A stretch of DNA of 64,000 nt from an uncultured Pelagibacteraceae bacterium (GCA_902581405.1 CACHOJ010000001.1:1-64000); one strand, 5' to 3'. Shown: positions 1-10,003, counted from the stretch's first letter. The notes: generated by a model from the letters alone, not told the origin. Numbers and translations are program-made.

Positions 1-1
1 T

Positions 2-700
2 TATCACCAAAGCCCGGACTTCACAGGATCAACATTTATAAATTTTTTAAATCAGAATATTGAAATTGATTATCAATTAAAAAATAATATGATTTTTATA
101 AAATCACCAGAAAATAATAACGATATAAAAATTGATACCAAAATAGAATTAAAACCATTTTATTTAAATTCAAATATTATTCTTAATCGGCAAAATTTAA
201 ATTTTCTTATAGATGAACTAATCTTTTCAATATTGACTTTAGAGTCTGATTTAATCGGCAATCTAAATGGAAATTTGAAATTATCTTTAACGAATATTGA
301 ACATGAAATTTTGAAAGATGGTTATATAAGTTTCAATATTGAAGAAAAATCAATTAATTTAAACGAGACTATAATGAATTTAAGTGACATAGGTGAAATT
401 AAATCTAAAATATCTTACGAAGAAGAAAAAGGAGAAATAATTTTCAATTCATCAAACATTATAACTATTCAAAATAGTAGAAATTTTGCTAAAAAATTTC
501 AATTAAAATCAAGTAAGGTTAAAAATTTAAAAAATATACTTTTTAAGATTAAAAGAAATATCAACACAGGTTTAATTTCAATATCTGATATCAAAATCAA
601 TCAACTAGATAATATAGATAAAGAAATAGACGAAAAAATTTATAACATTAAAAATTCGCAAGAGCTTAAATCACTAGTTAAAAGAATAATAAATAACTAA
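2..700 (+). CDS. AsmA-like / large beta-rich envelope protein, C-terminal fragment
   Basis: The frame is open from the left edge of the window, so this is only the 3' end of a longer gene; the first ATG seen (89) is internal. The 232 visible residues are rich in Asn, Ile and Lys and alternate short hydrophobic and polar stretches, as in long beta-sheet lipid-transfer proteins of the AsmA/YhdP (DUF3971) type that bridge the envelope. I see no catalytic motif. Its stop overlaps the convergent fumC stop by four bases. The family assignment is an inference from composition and from a PDFTG-type segment near the start; it could be another beta-solenoid protein. Confidence 0.45.
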   Translation, partial: YHQSPDFTGSTFINFLNQNIEIDYQLKNNMIFIKSPENNNDIKIDTKIELKPFYLNSNIILNRQNLNFLIDELIFSILTLESDLIGNLNGNLKLSLTNIEHEILKDGYISFNIEEKSINLNETIMNLSDIGEIKSKISYEEEKGEIIFNSSNIITIQNSRNFAKKFQLKSSKVKNLKNILFKIKRNINTGLISISDIKINQLDNIDKEIDEKIYNIKNSQELKSLVKRIINN

Positions 701-2085
701 ACAGGTTTAATCATTTTATATGGATCTACAATTTTATTGTATTCTTTCTCATTGATAAGCCCTGTTTTCATTGCTTCAAATTTAAGAGTTGTTTTATTTT
801 TTAGAGCATTTTTTGCAATCTTTGCAGCATTATCATAGCCAATTTTTGGAGATAAAGCAGTTACTAACATTAATGAATTATTTACTAAATGCTTAATTCT
901 ATCTTTGTCTGCTTTTAATCCCGATATACAATATCTTGCAAAACTCTTTGTACTATCGGACAAAATTTGTATTGATTGAAGAACATTATGAATTATTAAA
1001 GGTTTGAATACATTAAGCTCAAAATGTCCATGCGATCCAGCCATGGTAATCCCATTATGGTTTCCTATTACTTTCACACAAACCATTGTCACAGCTTCAC
1101 ATTGAGTTGGGTTTACTTTTCCAGGCATTATCGATGATCCAGGTTCATTTTCTGGAAGTATTAATTCTCCATATCCAGCTCTTGGACCCGACCCTAAAAA
1201 TCTAATATCGTTTGCAATCTTCATTAAACATACTGCAGTTGTATTTAGTGTACCTGAATAATTAACAATTGCATCATGAGCGGCTAAAGCAGCAAACTTA
1301 TTTTTAGCTGGTTTAAAAGGTAACTTCGTTATTTTTTTTATTTCACTAATTATTTTTTTATCAAAATTTTTTTTAGTATTTATACCAGTGCCAACAGCTG
1401 TCCCACCTTGCGCGAGATAATAAATTTCATTTAAAGAGGCTCGGATTCTTTTAATACATTCTTCTAACTGTGATTGATATCCAGAAAATTCTTGTCCTAA
1501 TGATAAAGGTGTTGCATCTTGTAGATGTGTTCTACCTATTTTAACTATTTTATTAAATTCTATTACTTTCTTTTTTAACTCTTTATTTAATTGAATTAAA
1601 CTTGGTAATAGTTTCTCTTTTGTTTCCATAGCTATAGCAATGTGCATTGCAGTTGGAAATACGTCGTTAGTAGATTGAGATTTATTTACATGATCGTTTG
1701 GGTGTACAGGTTTTTTCGTCCCTTTTTTTCCTTTTAATATTTCAATAGCTCTATTTGATATTACCTCATTTACATTCATATTAGTTTGGGTACCGGATCC
1801 AGTTTGCCATACTTTTAGAGGAAAATGATTATCTAATTTTCCATTGATTATTTCATCCGCAGCTTTGACAATCGATTTACAAATTTTTGAATTAATGTCA
1901 TTATTTCTATAATTTGTAATAGCTGCAGCTTTTTTTATTATAGCAATTGATTTTATTAATTTTGGTCCAACTAATACATCTCCTATGTTGAAGTATTTTT
2001 TGGATCTTTGAGTGGAAGCTCCCCAATACTTATCCACAGGTACATTAATACTGCCGATGCTGTCGTATTCTTTTCTGAATTTCAT
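697..2085 (-). CDS. fumC: fumarate hydratase, class II
   Basis: Converts fumarate and water to L-malate in the cytoplasmic TCA cycle, using the iron-independent class II enzyme. The 462-residue length is typical of the family. The superfamily signature [15 protein letters not shown] is intact near residue 315, and the substrate-binding segments GSGTQTNMN (about 96-104) and [14 protein letters not shown] are present. Its start lies about 66 bases from the divergent MazG-like gene, so the two share a short promoter region. An oxygen-stable class II fumarase fits an aerobic surface-ocean organism. Confidence 0.95.
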   Translation of the reverse strand: MKFRKEYDSIGSINVPVDKYWGASTQRSKKYFNIGDVLVGPKLIKSIAIIKKAAAITNYRNNDINSKICKSIVKAADEIINGKLDNHFPLKVWQTGSGTQTNMNVNEVISNRAIEILKGKKGTKKPVHPNDHVNKSQSTNDVFPTAMHIAIAMETKEKLLPSLIQLNKELKKKVIEFNKIVKIGRTHLQDATPLSLGQEFSGYQSQLEECIKRIRASLNEIYYLAQGGTAVGTGINTKKNFDKKIISEIKKITKLPFKPAKNKFAALAAHDAIVNYSGTLNTTAVCLMKIANDIRFLGSGPRAGYGELILPENEPGSSIMPGKVNPTQCEAVTMVCVKVIGNHNGITMAGSHGHFELNVFKPLIIHNVLQSIQILSDSTKSFARYCISGLKADKDRIKHLVNNSLMLVTALSPKIGYDNAAKIAKNALKNKTTLKFEAMKTGLINEKEYNKIVDPYKMIKPV

Positions 2086-2142
2086 AATCTAATTTAGAGA
2101 GTATATTAAATAATTATATAATAAAAAATTATAAAATCATAT

Positions 2143-2147
2143 AGGAG
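2143..2147 (+). promoter_or_regulatory. Shine-Dalgarno for the MazG-like gene
   Basis: AGGAG lies four bases before the ATG at 2152. It fixes this start, and it stands out because many starts in this window have no recognisable ribosome binding site. Confidence 0.7.
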
Positions 2148-2151
2148 TAAA

Positions 2152-2523
2152 ATGACAAATTTTGAAAAGGTTGGATTATTTATGAAAACTTTTAATCAAG
2201 ATGTTAAAGTTTCATCAAGCCTAAGTACAGATAAAATAAATTCGTTAAGAATATCACTTATTAAAGAGGAACTAGAGGAACTTAAACAAGCTATATCAGA
2301 AAAAAATTTAACAGAGGTAGCTGACGCTTTAACAGACATATTATATGTAACTTATGGGGCGGGGCACGCATTTGGTATAAATTTAGATAAATGTTTTGAT
2401 GAAGTTCAAAAGTCTAATATGAGCAAGTTGGGAAATGATGGAAAACCAATTTTTAATGAATTTGGAAAGGTGATGAAAGGACCTCATTATTTTAAACCAG
2501 ATTTGTCGAAATTTATTAAATAA
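2152..2523 (+). CDS. MazG/HisE-like nucleoside-triphosphate pyrophosphohydrolase
   Basis: A 123-residue all-alpha protein with the acidic metal-binding pattern of the MazG/phosphoribosyl-ATP pyrophosphohydrolase-like superfamily. An EELEELKQAI helix around residue 43 is followed by ADALTDILYV around residue 61, giving the paired E-x-x-E and E/D-x-x-D ligands. A C-terminal segment with KSNMSKLG and a GKVMKGPHY-like stretch is typical of the COG4696-type stand-alone form. It probably hydrolyses a (d)NTP or related pyrophosphate, either as nucleotide housecleaning or in histidine biosynthesis. No his genes lie nearby, so housecleaning is the better guess. It ends one base before the convergent ygfZ. 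Confidence 0.75.
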   Translation: MTNFEKVGLFMKTFNQDVKVSSSLSTDKINSLRISLIKEELEELKQAISEKNLTEVADALTDILYVTYGAGHAFGINLDKCFDEVQKSNMSKLGNDGKPIFNEFGKVMKGPHYFKPDLSKFIK

Positions 2524-2524
2524 C

Positions 2525-3406
2525 TTATAACCAACTTGGTTTAAGTGCTTTAATATTTGCATCTCCACATTTTAAATTATTCTCAAAATTAAAATTTTTA
2601 TTTTCTAGTTTTAATAAAGCAAATGGATTTTTATTATTAATTAACAATTTTCCTATATTTTTATTCTCAGAAGTAATTTCCTCACTGTTTAGATCACCAT
2701 TTATTACTTTTATTGCAAATAATCTTTTACTAAGTTTGTCTTTAAGTTTTATTCTTGCTGTGTTTTCTTGTCCCACATAACATCCTTTTCGGAAATCAAT
2801 TCCATTTAATTCCTCAAAGTTACATTCAATCCCAAAAATTTTATTTTGTAAATCTTTCGTATCAATTTGAGGTATGCCTAATTCATGACTGTGGTTATAG
2901 TACTCCTCAACATCTGAAACTTCTAAACATAATTTTTTTAAAGATAGATACAATTTTTCTAAATTAATTACCAGCCTGGCTCCTAATTTTTTAGATCTTG
3001 GATCTAAAAGGATGGGATCTTCCCTAAATTTAATTGTATAACCTTCTTCATCTTTAGAATTTTCTATCTCTAAAAATTTTTCTTTACTTAAATTTGCTAC
3101 AACAAACTCATTACTTAGATTTAATATTTCTACTTTTGATCTGAGTTTGTATAAATTTAATTGTTTATATAAATCATCTATATTTTTTTTCTCGCAATCT
3201 AATAGAAAGCCCAATTTATGTTTAATAATTATAAAATCGTAGAGATATTTACCTTGAGGGGTTAGAAGAGCTGAAAAACAACTTTTGTTATCTGAAACAT
3301 TTTCAATATTGTTGGTAATTAAATTTTGCAAGAACTCTTTAGCATCTTGTCCATTAATATAAAGAAGACCTCTATCTTCTAATATATAAACATTATTTCT
3401 ATTCAT
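2525..3406 (-). CDS. ygfZ: folate-binding YgfZ/GcvT-like protein
   Basis: A tetrahydrofolate-binding protein of the YgfZ/IBA57 group, which helps maintain certain Fe-S enzymes. The 293 residues contain the family signature KGCYVGQE (about 206-213), including the conserved cysteine, inside a GcvT-like fold. The N-terminal segment with the INGQDAKEFLQNLITNNI pattern is also characteristic. It is divergent from the dihydroorotase gene with a 42-base spacer. The TCA, radical and ferredoxin enzymes of this genome are plausible clients, but the sequence does not name them. Confidence 0.88.
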   Translation of the reverse strand: MNRNNVYILEDRGLLYINGQDAKEFLQNLITNNIENVSDNKSCFSALLTPQGKYLYDFIIIKHKLGFLLDCEKKNIDDLYKQLNLYKLRSKVEILNLSNEFVVANLSKEKFLEIENSKDEEGYTIKFREDPILLDPRSKKLGARLVINLEKLYLSLKKLCLEVSDVEEYYNHSHELGIPQIDTKDLQNKIFGIECNFEELNGIDFRKGCYVGQENTARIKLKDKLSKRLFAIKVINGDLNSEEITSENKNIGKLLINNKNPFALLKLENKNFNFENNLKCGDANIKALKPSWL

Positions 3407-3448
3407 ATTGTAATATTATAACAAATGATATAAGTACTTTTTTTATAA

Positions 3449-4759
3449 ATGTTAGACCTAATAATCAAAAATGGAAAGTGTTATATTGATAAAGATCTTA
3501 AAGATGTAGATATAGGTATTAAAAATAGCAAGATCGTAAAAATTGGAAAGTTAAATGAAGATGCAACTCAATCAATTGATGCAACTGGACTTACAGTTCT
3601 TCCTGGATGTATTGATACTCAAACGCATTTTAGAGAACCAGGCTCAACAGATACTGAAGATTTAGCCACAGGAAGTAGAGCAGCAATTGTTGGAGGTATT
3701 ACCTCAGTGTTTGAAATGCCAAATACAAATCCTGCAACCACAAATAAAGCAGAATTTCAAAGAAAAATAGATTTAGCAAAAAATAGAATGTATTGTAATC
3801 ATGCATTTTATTTTGGGGCTACTCCCACTAATCAAAGCGAATTAGCTGACCTTAAGGATTTAGATGGATGTTGTGGTGTAAAATTGTTTGCTGGTTCGTC
3901 CACAGGAACTTTGCTAGTTCATAAAGAAGAAGATATTGAAAAAGTATTTGAAAGCACATCAAAAATTGTTGCAGTTCACTCAGAGGATGAAGATATTTTA
4001 AATTTAAGAAAAAAATTAAGAGAAAAAGGTAATGTTCATTCACATCCAATATGGAGGGACGAAGAATGTGCAATTTCATCTACTAGAAAAATTGTTAAAA
4101 TTGCAAAAAGGCTAGGTAAAAAAGCTCACATCTTACATATTACAACAAAACAGGAGATTGATTTTTTATCTCAAAATAAAGGAGATATAACTTTTGAAAT
4201 AACTCCACAACATTTAACTATGTTTGCTCCAGATTGCTACGACAAACTTGGAACCTATGCACAAATGAATCCACCAATAAGAGATAAAAGTCATTATGAT
4301 CGTTTATGGTATGCAGTAAGAAATAATTATAATGATACTATTGGTTCGGATCACGCTCCTCATCTAAAAGTAAATAAAGACAAAGAATATCCAGATACCC
4401 CATCAGGAATGCCAGGGGTTCAAACTTTATTACCTGTTATGTTAAACCATGTAAATGATGGAAAACTAACTTTAGTTCAATTAATGAATCTTGTCTGTGA
4501 AAATCCAGCTAAAATTTTTGGTATTATTGGTAAGGGATATATAAAGGAAGACTATGATGCAGACTTTACAATTGTGGATATGAACAAAATTATCGAAATC
4601 AAAAATGAAAAAATAGAGAGTAAGTGTGGATGGTCACCCTTTGATGGATATAAGTTTAAGGGAACTCCAATATATACAATTATAAATGGTGAAATAAAAA
4701 TGAAAGATGGTGAAATTCTTGGTGAACCTTCGGGTAAACCATTAAGCTTTCAAGATTGA
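3449..4759 (+). CDS. dihydroorotase, class I-like
   Basis: Amidohydrolase that should cyclise carbamoyl-aspartate to dihydroorotate in pyrimidine synthesis. The 436 residues carry the DHOase/hydantoinase landmarks: the REPG loop after strand 1 (about 62-65), GVKLF for the carboxylated lysine, VHSE and ILHIT for the metal-binding histidines, and GSDHAPH for the catalytic aspartate. At the first metal site the usual HxH reads Q-T-H (Gln58, His60). From memory, an alphaproteobacterial DHOase subfamily shares this substitution, so it does not by itself mean inactivity. An allantoinase or another cyclic amidohydrolase remains possible. The gene abuts the convergent SMR pump. Confidence 0.82.
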   Translation: MLDLIIKNGKCYIDKDLKDVDIGIKNSKIVKIGKLNEDATQSIDATGLTVLPGCIDTQTHFREPGSTDTEDLATGSRAAIVGGITSVFEMPNTNPATTNKAEFQRKIDLAKNRMYCNHAFYFGATPTNQSELADLKDLDGCCGVKLFAGSSTGTLLVHKEEDIEKVFESTSKIVAVHSEDEDILNLRKKLREKGNVHSHPIWRDEECAISSTRKIVKIAKRLGKKAHILHITTKQEIDFLSQNKGDITFEITPQHLTMFAPDCYDKLGTYAQMNPPIRDKSHYDRLWYAVRNNYNDTIGSDHAPHLKVNKDKEYPDTPSGMPGVQTLLPVMLNHVNDGKLTLVQLMNLVCENPAKIFGIIGKGYIKEDYDADFTIVDMNKIIEIKNEKIESKCGWSPFDGYKFKGTPIYTIINGEIKMKDGEILGEPSGKPLSFQD

Positions 4760-4760
4760 A

Positions 4761-5093
4761 TTATATAGTTTTACTAGAATATATATTGACTAGTGTGACA
4801 CCTATTACAATAAAAAACATTCCTATTATCGCTTGCCAGCTTAAAGACTGTTTGAAAAAAATATATCCTAGTATAGCAATTGTAAATATACCCAGTCCAC
4901 TCCAAGTTCCATAAACAATAGCAATAGGTAGTTTGTCAACAACAAATGTAAGCAGGTAAAAAGCTGACAAATAAAATATTGCAAGAGATATTGTAGGAGT
5001 TAGTTTTGTAAAGTTTTGGGTTACAGGTAGTAACATGGTTCCACAAACTTCACAAATAATTGCTCCAACTAAAAATAAATATGTTTTAAGCAT
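4761..5093 (-). CDS. small multidrug resistance (SMR/EmrE-type) transporter
   Basis: A 110-residue, four-helix inner-membrane protein. The conserved glutamate of helix 1 is present in the AIICEVCGT context (about 12-20), matching Glu14 of EmrE, which couples proton and cation exchange. YGTWSGLG in helix 3 is also characteristic. It probably exports quaternary amines or other small cations, or possibly guanidinium-like compounds. The first codon overlaps the prpE stop by one base, so it is the second gene of a prpE-SMR unit. Confidence 0.88.
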   Translation of the reverse strand: MLKTYLFLVGAIICEVCGTMLLPVTQNFTKLTPTISLAIFYLSAFYLLTFVVDKLPIAIVYGTWSGLGIFTIAILGYIFFKQSLSWQAIIGMFFIVIGVTLVNIYSSKTI

Positions 5094-6988
5094 TATTTTA
5101 TAATATTACTCTTGATTAGATCATTTTTAATTTCATCCAGAATTGCAGGATCGTCGATTGTTGCAGGCATTTTATAATCTTCTTTGTCAGCTATTTTACG
5201 AATAGTTCCTCTTAATATTTTTCCTGATCTTGTTTTAGGTAATCTTTTTATAACTATTACAATTTTAAATGCAGCAACTGGTCCAATTTTGTCTCTAACC
5301 ATCTGAATACATTCTTTTGATATAGTGTCGTTAGCTTTTTCAACTCCAGACTTTAAAACAACTAAACCTATTGGCAATTGTCCTTTTAATTTATCTGCAA
5401 TTCCAAGAACGGCACACTCCGCGACTGATTGGTGCTCAGATAAAACTTCTTCTATTGCTCCAGTAGATAATCTATGTCCTGCAACATTGATAATGTCGTC
5501 TGTTCTTGACATAATCCATATGTATCCATCCTCATCAATATGTCCTGCATCATACGTTTGATAATAACCTTTATAATTAGACATATAGTTTTCCTGATAT
5601 CTTTTATCTGCATTCCAAAGTGTGGGAAATGTTCCTGGAGGCAAAGGTAATTTTACAACTATATCTCCCATTTCATTTGGTTTTGCAATTGAATGATCTG
5701 GTTTAATTATTTTGACATCATAACCAGGAACAGCTTTACATGCTGATCCATATTTAGTTTTTTGCATTTCTATTCCAGTACAATTTGAACTTATCGCCCA
5801 ACTGGTTTCAGTTTGCCACCAGTGATCTATGACTGGAACATTTAATAGATTTTCTGCCCATTTAATTGTATCAGGATCAGCTCTCTCTCCAGCTAAAAAT
5901 AGAGACTCAAAAGAACTTAAATCATATTTAGAAAAAAATTTCCCATCTGGGTCTTCTTTTTTAATAGCTCTGAAAGCTGTGGGAGCCGTAAACAACGATT
6001 TTATTTTGTATTCAGAAATTATTCTCCAAAAAACTCCTGCATCAGGAGTTCCAACTGGTTTACCTTCAAACAATACTGTTGTACAACCTTTAAACAATGG
6101 TGCATAGACAATGTAAGAGTGTCCTACTATCCATCCAATATCACTTGCAGACCACCAAACATCATTTTCATCTACATTATAAATATTTTTCATTGTCCAC
6201 TTAAGAGCAACAATGTGACCTCCAACATCTCTTACTATGCCTTTTGGAATTCCTGTGGTACCCGATGTATATAAAATGTAAGCAAATTCATTAGCACTTA
6301 TTTCAACACAATCTTTATCTCTTGCATTTATTAGAGACTCTTCCCAACTAATCTCAAATGGAGAATTAAGTTTCACCTCGTGACCCTTCCTTTGAAAGAA
6401 AATTACTTTTTCAACTTTATGTTTTGTAAGTTTAAGTGCTTCATCAACTAAAGGTCTGTATTCAACAGTTCTACCTGGTTCAAATCCACATGAAGCGGTA
6501 ATCAAAATCTTTGCTTTGCTATCGTCAATCCTACTTGCAAGCTCATTTGATGCAAATCCACCAAAGACAACCGAGTGTATTGCCCCAATTCTTGCACATG
6601 CAAGCATTGCCATAACGGCCTCAGGTATCATTGGCATGTAAATAATAACTCTATCACCTTTTTTGATACCTTGATTGTGAAGTGCTCCAGCAAATTTTGA
6701 AATTTTTTCTCTTAATTCTTTGTAAGTGAATTTTGCTTTATTGTTTGTGATAGGACTGTCGTATATCAGAGCTATCTTATCACCTCTGCCTTGATCAATA
6801 TGAGTATCAATTGCATTGTAACAGGTGTTTGTCACTCCATCTTCGAACCATTTGTAAAATGGAGGTTTAGATTTATTCAAAATCTTAGTTGGTTTCTTAT
6901 ACCAAAAGATATCTTCAGACACATTTTGCCAAAACTTCTCAGGATTTTGGATAGATTCTTGATAAATTTTGTTAAAACTGTTTTTCAT
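5093..6988 (-). CDS. prpE: propionyl-/acetyl-CoA synthetase (PrpE-type)
   Basis: AMP-forming acyl-CoA synthetase of 631 residues that activates propionate (or acetate) with ATP and CoA. The adenylation P-loop YTSGTTGIPKG (about 238-248) is intact. So are the hinge/A8 region (YDAGHIDEDGYIWIMSRTDD) and the C-terminal catalytic lysine in PKTRSGKILRG (about 590-600). The overall wording, including the N-terminal IYQESIQNPEKFW and the TVEYRPLVDEAL segment, fits PrpE better than Acs. Cytoplasmic; it precedes the SMR gene on the minus strand. Substrate preference between C3 and C2 cannot be decided by eye. Confidence 0.9.
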   Translation of the reverse strand: MKNSFNKIYQESIQNPEKFWQNVSEDIFWYKKPTKILNKSKPPFYKWFEDGVTNTCYNAIDTHIDQGRGDKIALIYDSPITNNKAKFTYKELREKISKFAGALHNQGIKKGDRVIIYMPMIPEAVMAMLACARIGAIHSVVFGGFASNELASRIDDSKAKILITASCGFEPGRTVEYRPLVDEALKLTKHKVEKVIFFQRKGHEVKLNSPFEISWEESLINARDKDCVEISANEFAYILYTSGTTGIPKGIVRDVGGHIVALKWTMKNIYNVDENDVWWSASDIGWIVGHSYIVYAPLFKGCTTVLFEGKPVGTPDAGVFWRIISEYKIKSLFTAPTAFRAIKKEDPDGKFFSKYDLSSFESLFLAGERADPDTIKWAENLLNVPVIDHWWQTETSWAISSNCTGIEMQKTKYGSACKAVPGYDVKIIKPDHSIAKPNEMGDIVVKLPLPPGTFPTLWNADKRYQENYMSNYKGYYQTYDAGHIDEDGYIWIMSRTDDIINVAGHRLSTGAIEEVLSEHQSVAECAVLGIADKLKGQLPIGLVVLKSGVEKANDTISKECIQMVRDKIGPVAAFKIVIVIKRLPKTRSGKILRGTIRKIADKEDYKMPATIDDPAILDEIKNDLIKSNIIK

Positions 6989-7203
6989 GGTGATTTGTTA
7001 TTTGAGTCACTTTTATAATGATTTTATGTAACAGGTTGTATTTAATTTCACAAAGTAAGTAAAATCAATACTTTTTAGAGGTCAAAAACTCTTCAATAAA
7101 CTAATTTTTTTTGCTATTTAACCCTAACTTTAGGCTAATCATTAGGTTAGTCTGTAGTTTAAATTTAAACTAATAAAAAAAACTAACTATGAGGGAGTTT
7201 TTT
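6989..7203. promoter_or_regulatory. prpE/proteorhodopsin divergent spacer with an 18-bp palindrome
   Basis: This is one of the longest non-coding stretches of the window, about 215 bases between the divergent prpE and proteorhodopsin starts. It contains a perfect 18-bp palindrome at 7155-7172, with core GTTTAAATTTAAAC. Upstream at 7121-7150 there are several CTAA/TTAG-type words, including CTAATCATTAG at 7135-7145. The palindrome sits 32 bases before the proteorhodopsin start, where it could be an operator or part of the promoter. No protein is assigned to it; AT-rich palindromes also arise by chance. Confidence 0.45.
7191..7197 (+). promoter_or_regulatory. Shine-Dalgarno that fixes the proteorhodopsin start
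   Basis: GAGGGAG ends six bases before the ATG at 7204. It overlaps an upstream in-frame ATG at 7189, which would place the ribosome site inside the coding sequence. The 7204 start is therefore preferred, and it also leaves a normal signal peptide. Confidence 0.75.
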
Positions 7204-7968
7204 ATGAAGACAATGAAAATGTTAGCTTTAGCGGCAGTGCTTTTTGGAGCAACTACGGCAGCTAACGCAGCAACAGCCTTTTTAGCTACAGACGATTTCG
7301 TAGGTATTTCGTTTTGGTTAATTTCAATGGGTATGTTAGCAGCTACAGCGTTTTTCTTTATGGAACAGGCTAATGTCGGTTCTCAATGGAGAAAATCAGT
7401 TAACGTAGCTGGATTAGTAACTGGTATAGCATTTATTCACTATATGTATATGAGAGCAGTATGGGTTGAAACAGGTGATACTCCAACTGTATACAGATAC
7501 ATTGACTGGTTAATTACTGTACCGCTACAGCTAGTAGAATTTTACTTAATTCTTTCAGCAGTAAGAAAAGTTGACACAAATATATTCTGGAGAATCTTAA
7601 TTGGTTCACTAGTTATGTTAATAGGTGGATATCTTGGAGAAGCTGGATTCATCAACGCTACACTAGGTTTCATAATCGGTATGGCTGGATGGATTTACAT
7701 TCTTTATGAAATCTTTTCAGGAGAAGCAGGAAAAGTTGCTGCTAAATCTGGAAATAAAGCTTTAGTAACTGCATTTGGAGCTTTAAGAATGATTGTTACT
7801 GTAGGTTGGGCAATTTACCCATTAGGTTACATTTTTGGATACCTAACAGGTGGAATTGATGCTAACGCACTAAACGTTATCTATAACTTAGCAGACTTTG
7901 TTAATAAAATCGCATTTGGTTTAATTATCTGGTCTTGCGCAGTTTCTAACTCTACAAGAAGAGCATAG
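7204..7968 (+). CDS. proteorhodopsin, light-driven proton pump (predicted blue-absorbing)
   Basis: Seven-helix retinal protein of 254 residues in the inner membrane, pumping protons outward in light. Counted from the 7204 ATG, a cleavable-looking signal (Met-Lys, hydrophobic core, AANA) is followed by His79, Arg98-Tyr-Ile-Asp101 (proton acceptor), Glu112 (donor) and Lys235 (retinal Schiff base). The residue equivalent to position 105 of the classical green proteorhodopsin is Gln109, in VPLQLVEF, which is the blue-tuned state. All pump residues are present, so this is a pump and not a sensor. A strong terminator follows, then ferredoxin and ferredoxin-reductase genes, the arrangement known from SAR11. 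Confidence 0.97.
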   Translation: MKTMKMLALAAVLFGATTAANAATAFLATDDFVGISFWLISMGMLAATAFFFMEQANVGSQWRKSVNVAGLVTGIAFIHYMYMRAVWVETGDTPTVYRYIDWLITVPLQLVEFYLILSAVRKVDTNIFWRILIGSLVMLIGGYLGEAGFINATLGFIIGMAGWIYILYEIFSGEAGKVAAKSGNKALVTAFGALRMIVTVGWAIYPLGYIFGYLTGGIDANALNVIYNLADFVNKIAFGLIIWSCAVSNSTRRA

Positions 7969-7987
7969 TAACAGTTAGTTACGATAT

Positions 7988-8026
7988 AAAATAGGGCAAG
8001 TTTAATTACTTGCCCTATTTTTTTTT
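7988..8026 (+). terminator. intrinsic terminator after proteorhodopsin
   Basis: A 12-bp perfect stem (left arm AAATAGGGCAAG at 7989-8000, right arm CTTGCCCTATTT at 8009-8020) with an eight-base loop runs into an uninterrupted T tract to 8026. It should end most proteorhodopsin transcripts and leave only read-through or a separate weak promoter for the ferredoxin genes. Confidence 0.93.
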
Positions 8027-8043
8027 GTGCTTATATAAATTGA

Positions 8044-8363
<320 letters not shown>

Positions 8364-8364
<1 letters not shown>

Positions 8365-9377
8365 TGATTAAAACAGATGTTGTGATAATTGGTGCAGGCC
8401 CAACAGGATTATTTTGTGCGCATCAATTAGGAATAATTGGATTGAAATGTGAAATAGTTGATAACCTAGATAAAATTGGTGGTCAATGCATAGAACTCTA
8501 TCCAGATAAACCAATTTATGATATTCCAGCGGTTCCCGAATGCACTGGGGAAGAACTTACTAACAACTTAATTAAACAAATAAAACCTTTTAACTTTAAC
8601 TTTCATTTAAATGATAGGGTTCAAGAACTTAGAAAAGAAAATGAAAGTTGGTTAGTAAAAACAACTAATAATAAAGAGTTTATCACACCAAATGTAGTAA
8701 TAGCTGGGGGAGTGGGATCTTTTGAACCACGAAAATTTCCGACAAAGAGTGCAGAAAAGTTTGATGGTAAAACAGTTTTATACTCAATTAAAGATAAAAG
8801 TATTTTTAAGGATAAGTCAGTAGCCATTTTTGGAGGTGGAGATAGCGCACTTGACTGGGCAATTGAATTGTCAAGTATTTCAAAAGTTTCTCTTATACAT
8901 AGAAGAGATGAGTTTAGGGGTGCACCTGCAAGTGTTCAAAAAATAAAAGAACTTAGTGAAAAAAATAAAATTAATTTATTTACAAAGTACTCAATTAAAG
9001 ATGTGAAAGGCAATGGCTCTTTAGAGGGAGTGGAGATTAAAAGTGAAGAAGGTGAAAATAAAACTCTAAAAGCTGATTATGTTTTAGGCTTTTTTGGTTT
9101 AATAATGCAGCTTGGGCCAATAGCTGAATGGGGATTAAATTTAGATAAAAAAACAATACCGGTTAATACAGAAAGTTTTGAAACTAATAAAAAGGGTATT
9201 TTTGCTATCGGCGACATTTGTAATTATCCAGGAAAACTAAAATTAATATTATCTGGTTTTCATGAGGGAGCTTTAGCTGCTAGAGGATGTTTTAAATATG
9301 CAAGACCTAATGAGAAATATAGGTTTGAATTTACTACTGCATCTAACACTATAAAAAACAGATTAGGTGTTAAATAA
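8364..9377 (+). CDS. ferredoxin-NADP+ reductase, thioredoxin-reductase-like
   Basis: Flavoprotein of 337 residues with an N-terminal FAD dinucleotide fold (GAGPTGLFCAHQLG, about 8-21) and an internal NAD(P)H fold (IFGGGDSALDWA, about 154-165). A C-terminal FAD-contact segment (FAIGDICNYPGKLKLI) is also present. The redox CxxC of true thioredoxin reductases is missing between the two folds, which identifies the TrxR-like ferredoxin/flavodoxin-NADP+ reductase family. It overlaps the ferredoxin gene by one base and the GST gene by one base, giving a three-gene operon. It probably reduces the preceding ferredoxin. Confidence 0.9.
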
Positions 9378-10003
9378 TGATCGAGCTATTTACAGCCGAT
9401 ACTCCTAATGGTTGGAAAATCAGCATAATGTTAGAAGAAATAAGCTTTGACTACAAAATTACTAAAGTAAACTTAAATGAAGGTGAACAACATAAACCTG
9501 AATTTAAAAAAATTAGTCCTTTCAATAAGATACCAGTGATCACTGATCACGAAAATAAAAAGTCAATATTCGAGTCAGGAGCAATATTGATGTACTTAGG
9601 TGAAAAAAGTAAAATGTTTTATCCAGAAAATAATAGATTAGAGATAAATCAGTGGTTGATGGCTCAAATGGGTTTGATTGGTCCAATGATAGGTCAACAT
9701 CATCAGTTTCATTATTATCACCAGGGAAAAAGTGAATGGGGAGAGGAAAGATATTTTAAAATAACTAGAAAGTTATATGAAGATTTAGAAGCAAGACTAT
9801 CAACAAGTGACTATCTAGCAGGAAAAGAATATTCTATTGCCGATATTGCAACATGGTCTTGGATAGCAAGACACAAAAGACACGATATTGGATTAGAAAA
9901 CTTTGAGGGATTATCTAGATGGTTTGTAGATATTGCAAAACGTCCAGCTGTTATTAAAGGATTTAAAGCGTTAAATAAAGATGCTGAAATAGATTATCCT
10001 TAA
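9377..10003 (+). CDS. glutathione S-transferase family protein
   Basis: A 208-residue cytosolic GST with an N-terminal thioredoxin-like domain (1-80) and a helical C-terminal domain. The glutathione-binding SFNKIPVI-type loop with cis-Pro (about 50-60) and the IFESGAILMYL segment (about 66-76) are clear. The N-terminal TPNGWKISIMLEE pattern resembles the Nu-class/YfcG group, which acts as a disulfide reductase. It is translationally coupled to the ferredoxin reductase, suggesting a thiol-redox role. Its end overlaps the convergent dksA by four bases. Confidence 0.88.
   Translation: MIELFTADTPNGWKISIMLEEISFDYKITKVNLNEGEQHKPEFKKISPFNKIPVITDHENKKSIFESGAILMYLGEKSKMFYPENNRLEINQWLMAQMGLIGPMIGQHHQFHYYHQGKSEWGEERYFKITRKLYEDLEARLSTSDYLAGKEYSIADIATWSWIARHKRHDIGLENFEGLSRWFVDIAKRPAVIKGFKALNKDAEIDYP

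Noticed and set aside
2030..2038. Perfect DnaA box sequence in fumC
   Set aside because: A single box inside a coding region; with a second at 19119 this is about what chance predicts in 64 kb of AT-rich DNA. No cluster or origin features are seen.
7189..7203. Upstream ATG for proteorhodopsin
   Set aside because: Using it would place the strong GAGGGAG ribosome site inside the gene and lengthen the signal peptide with a charged start.
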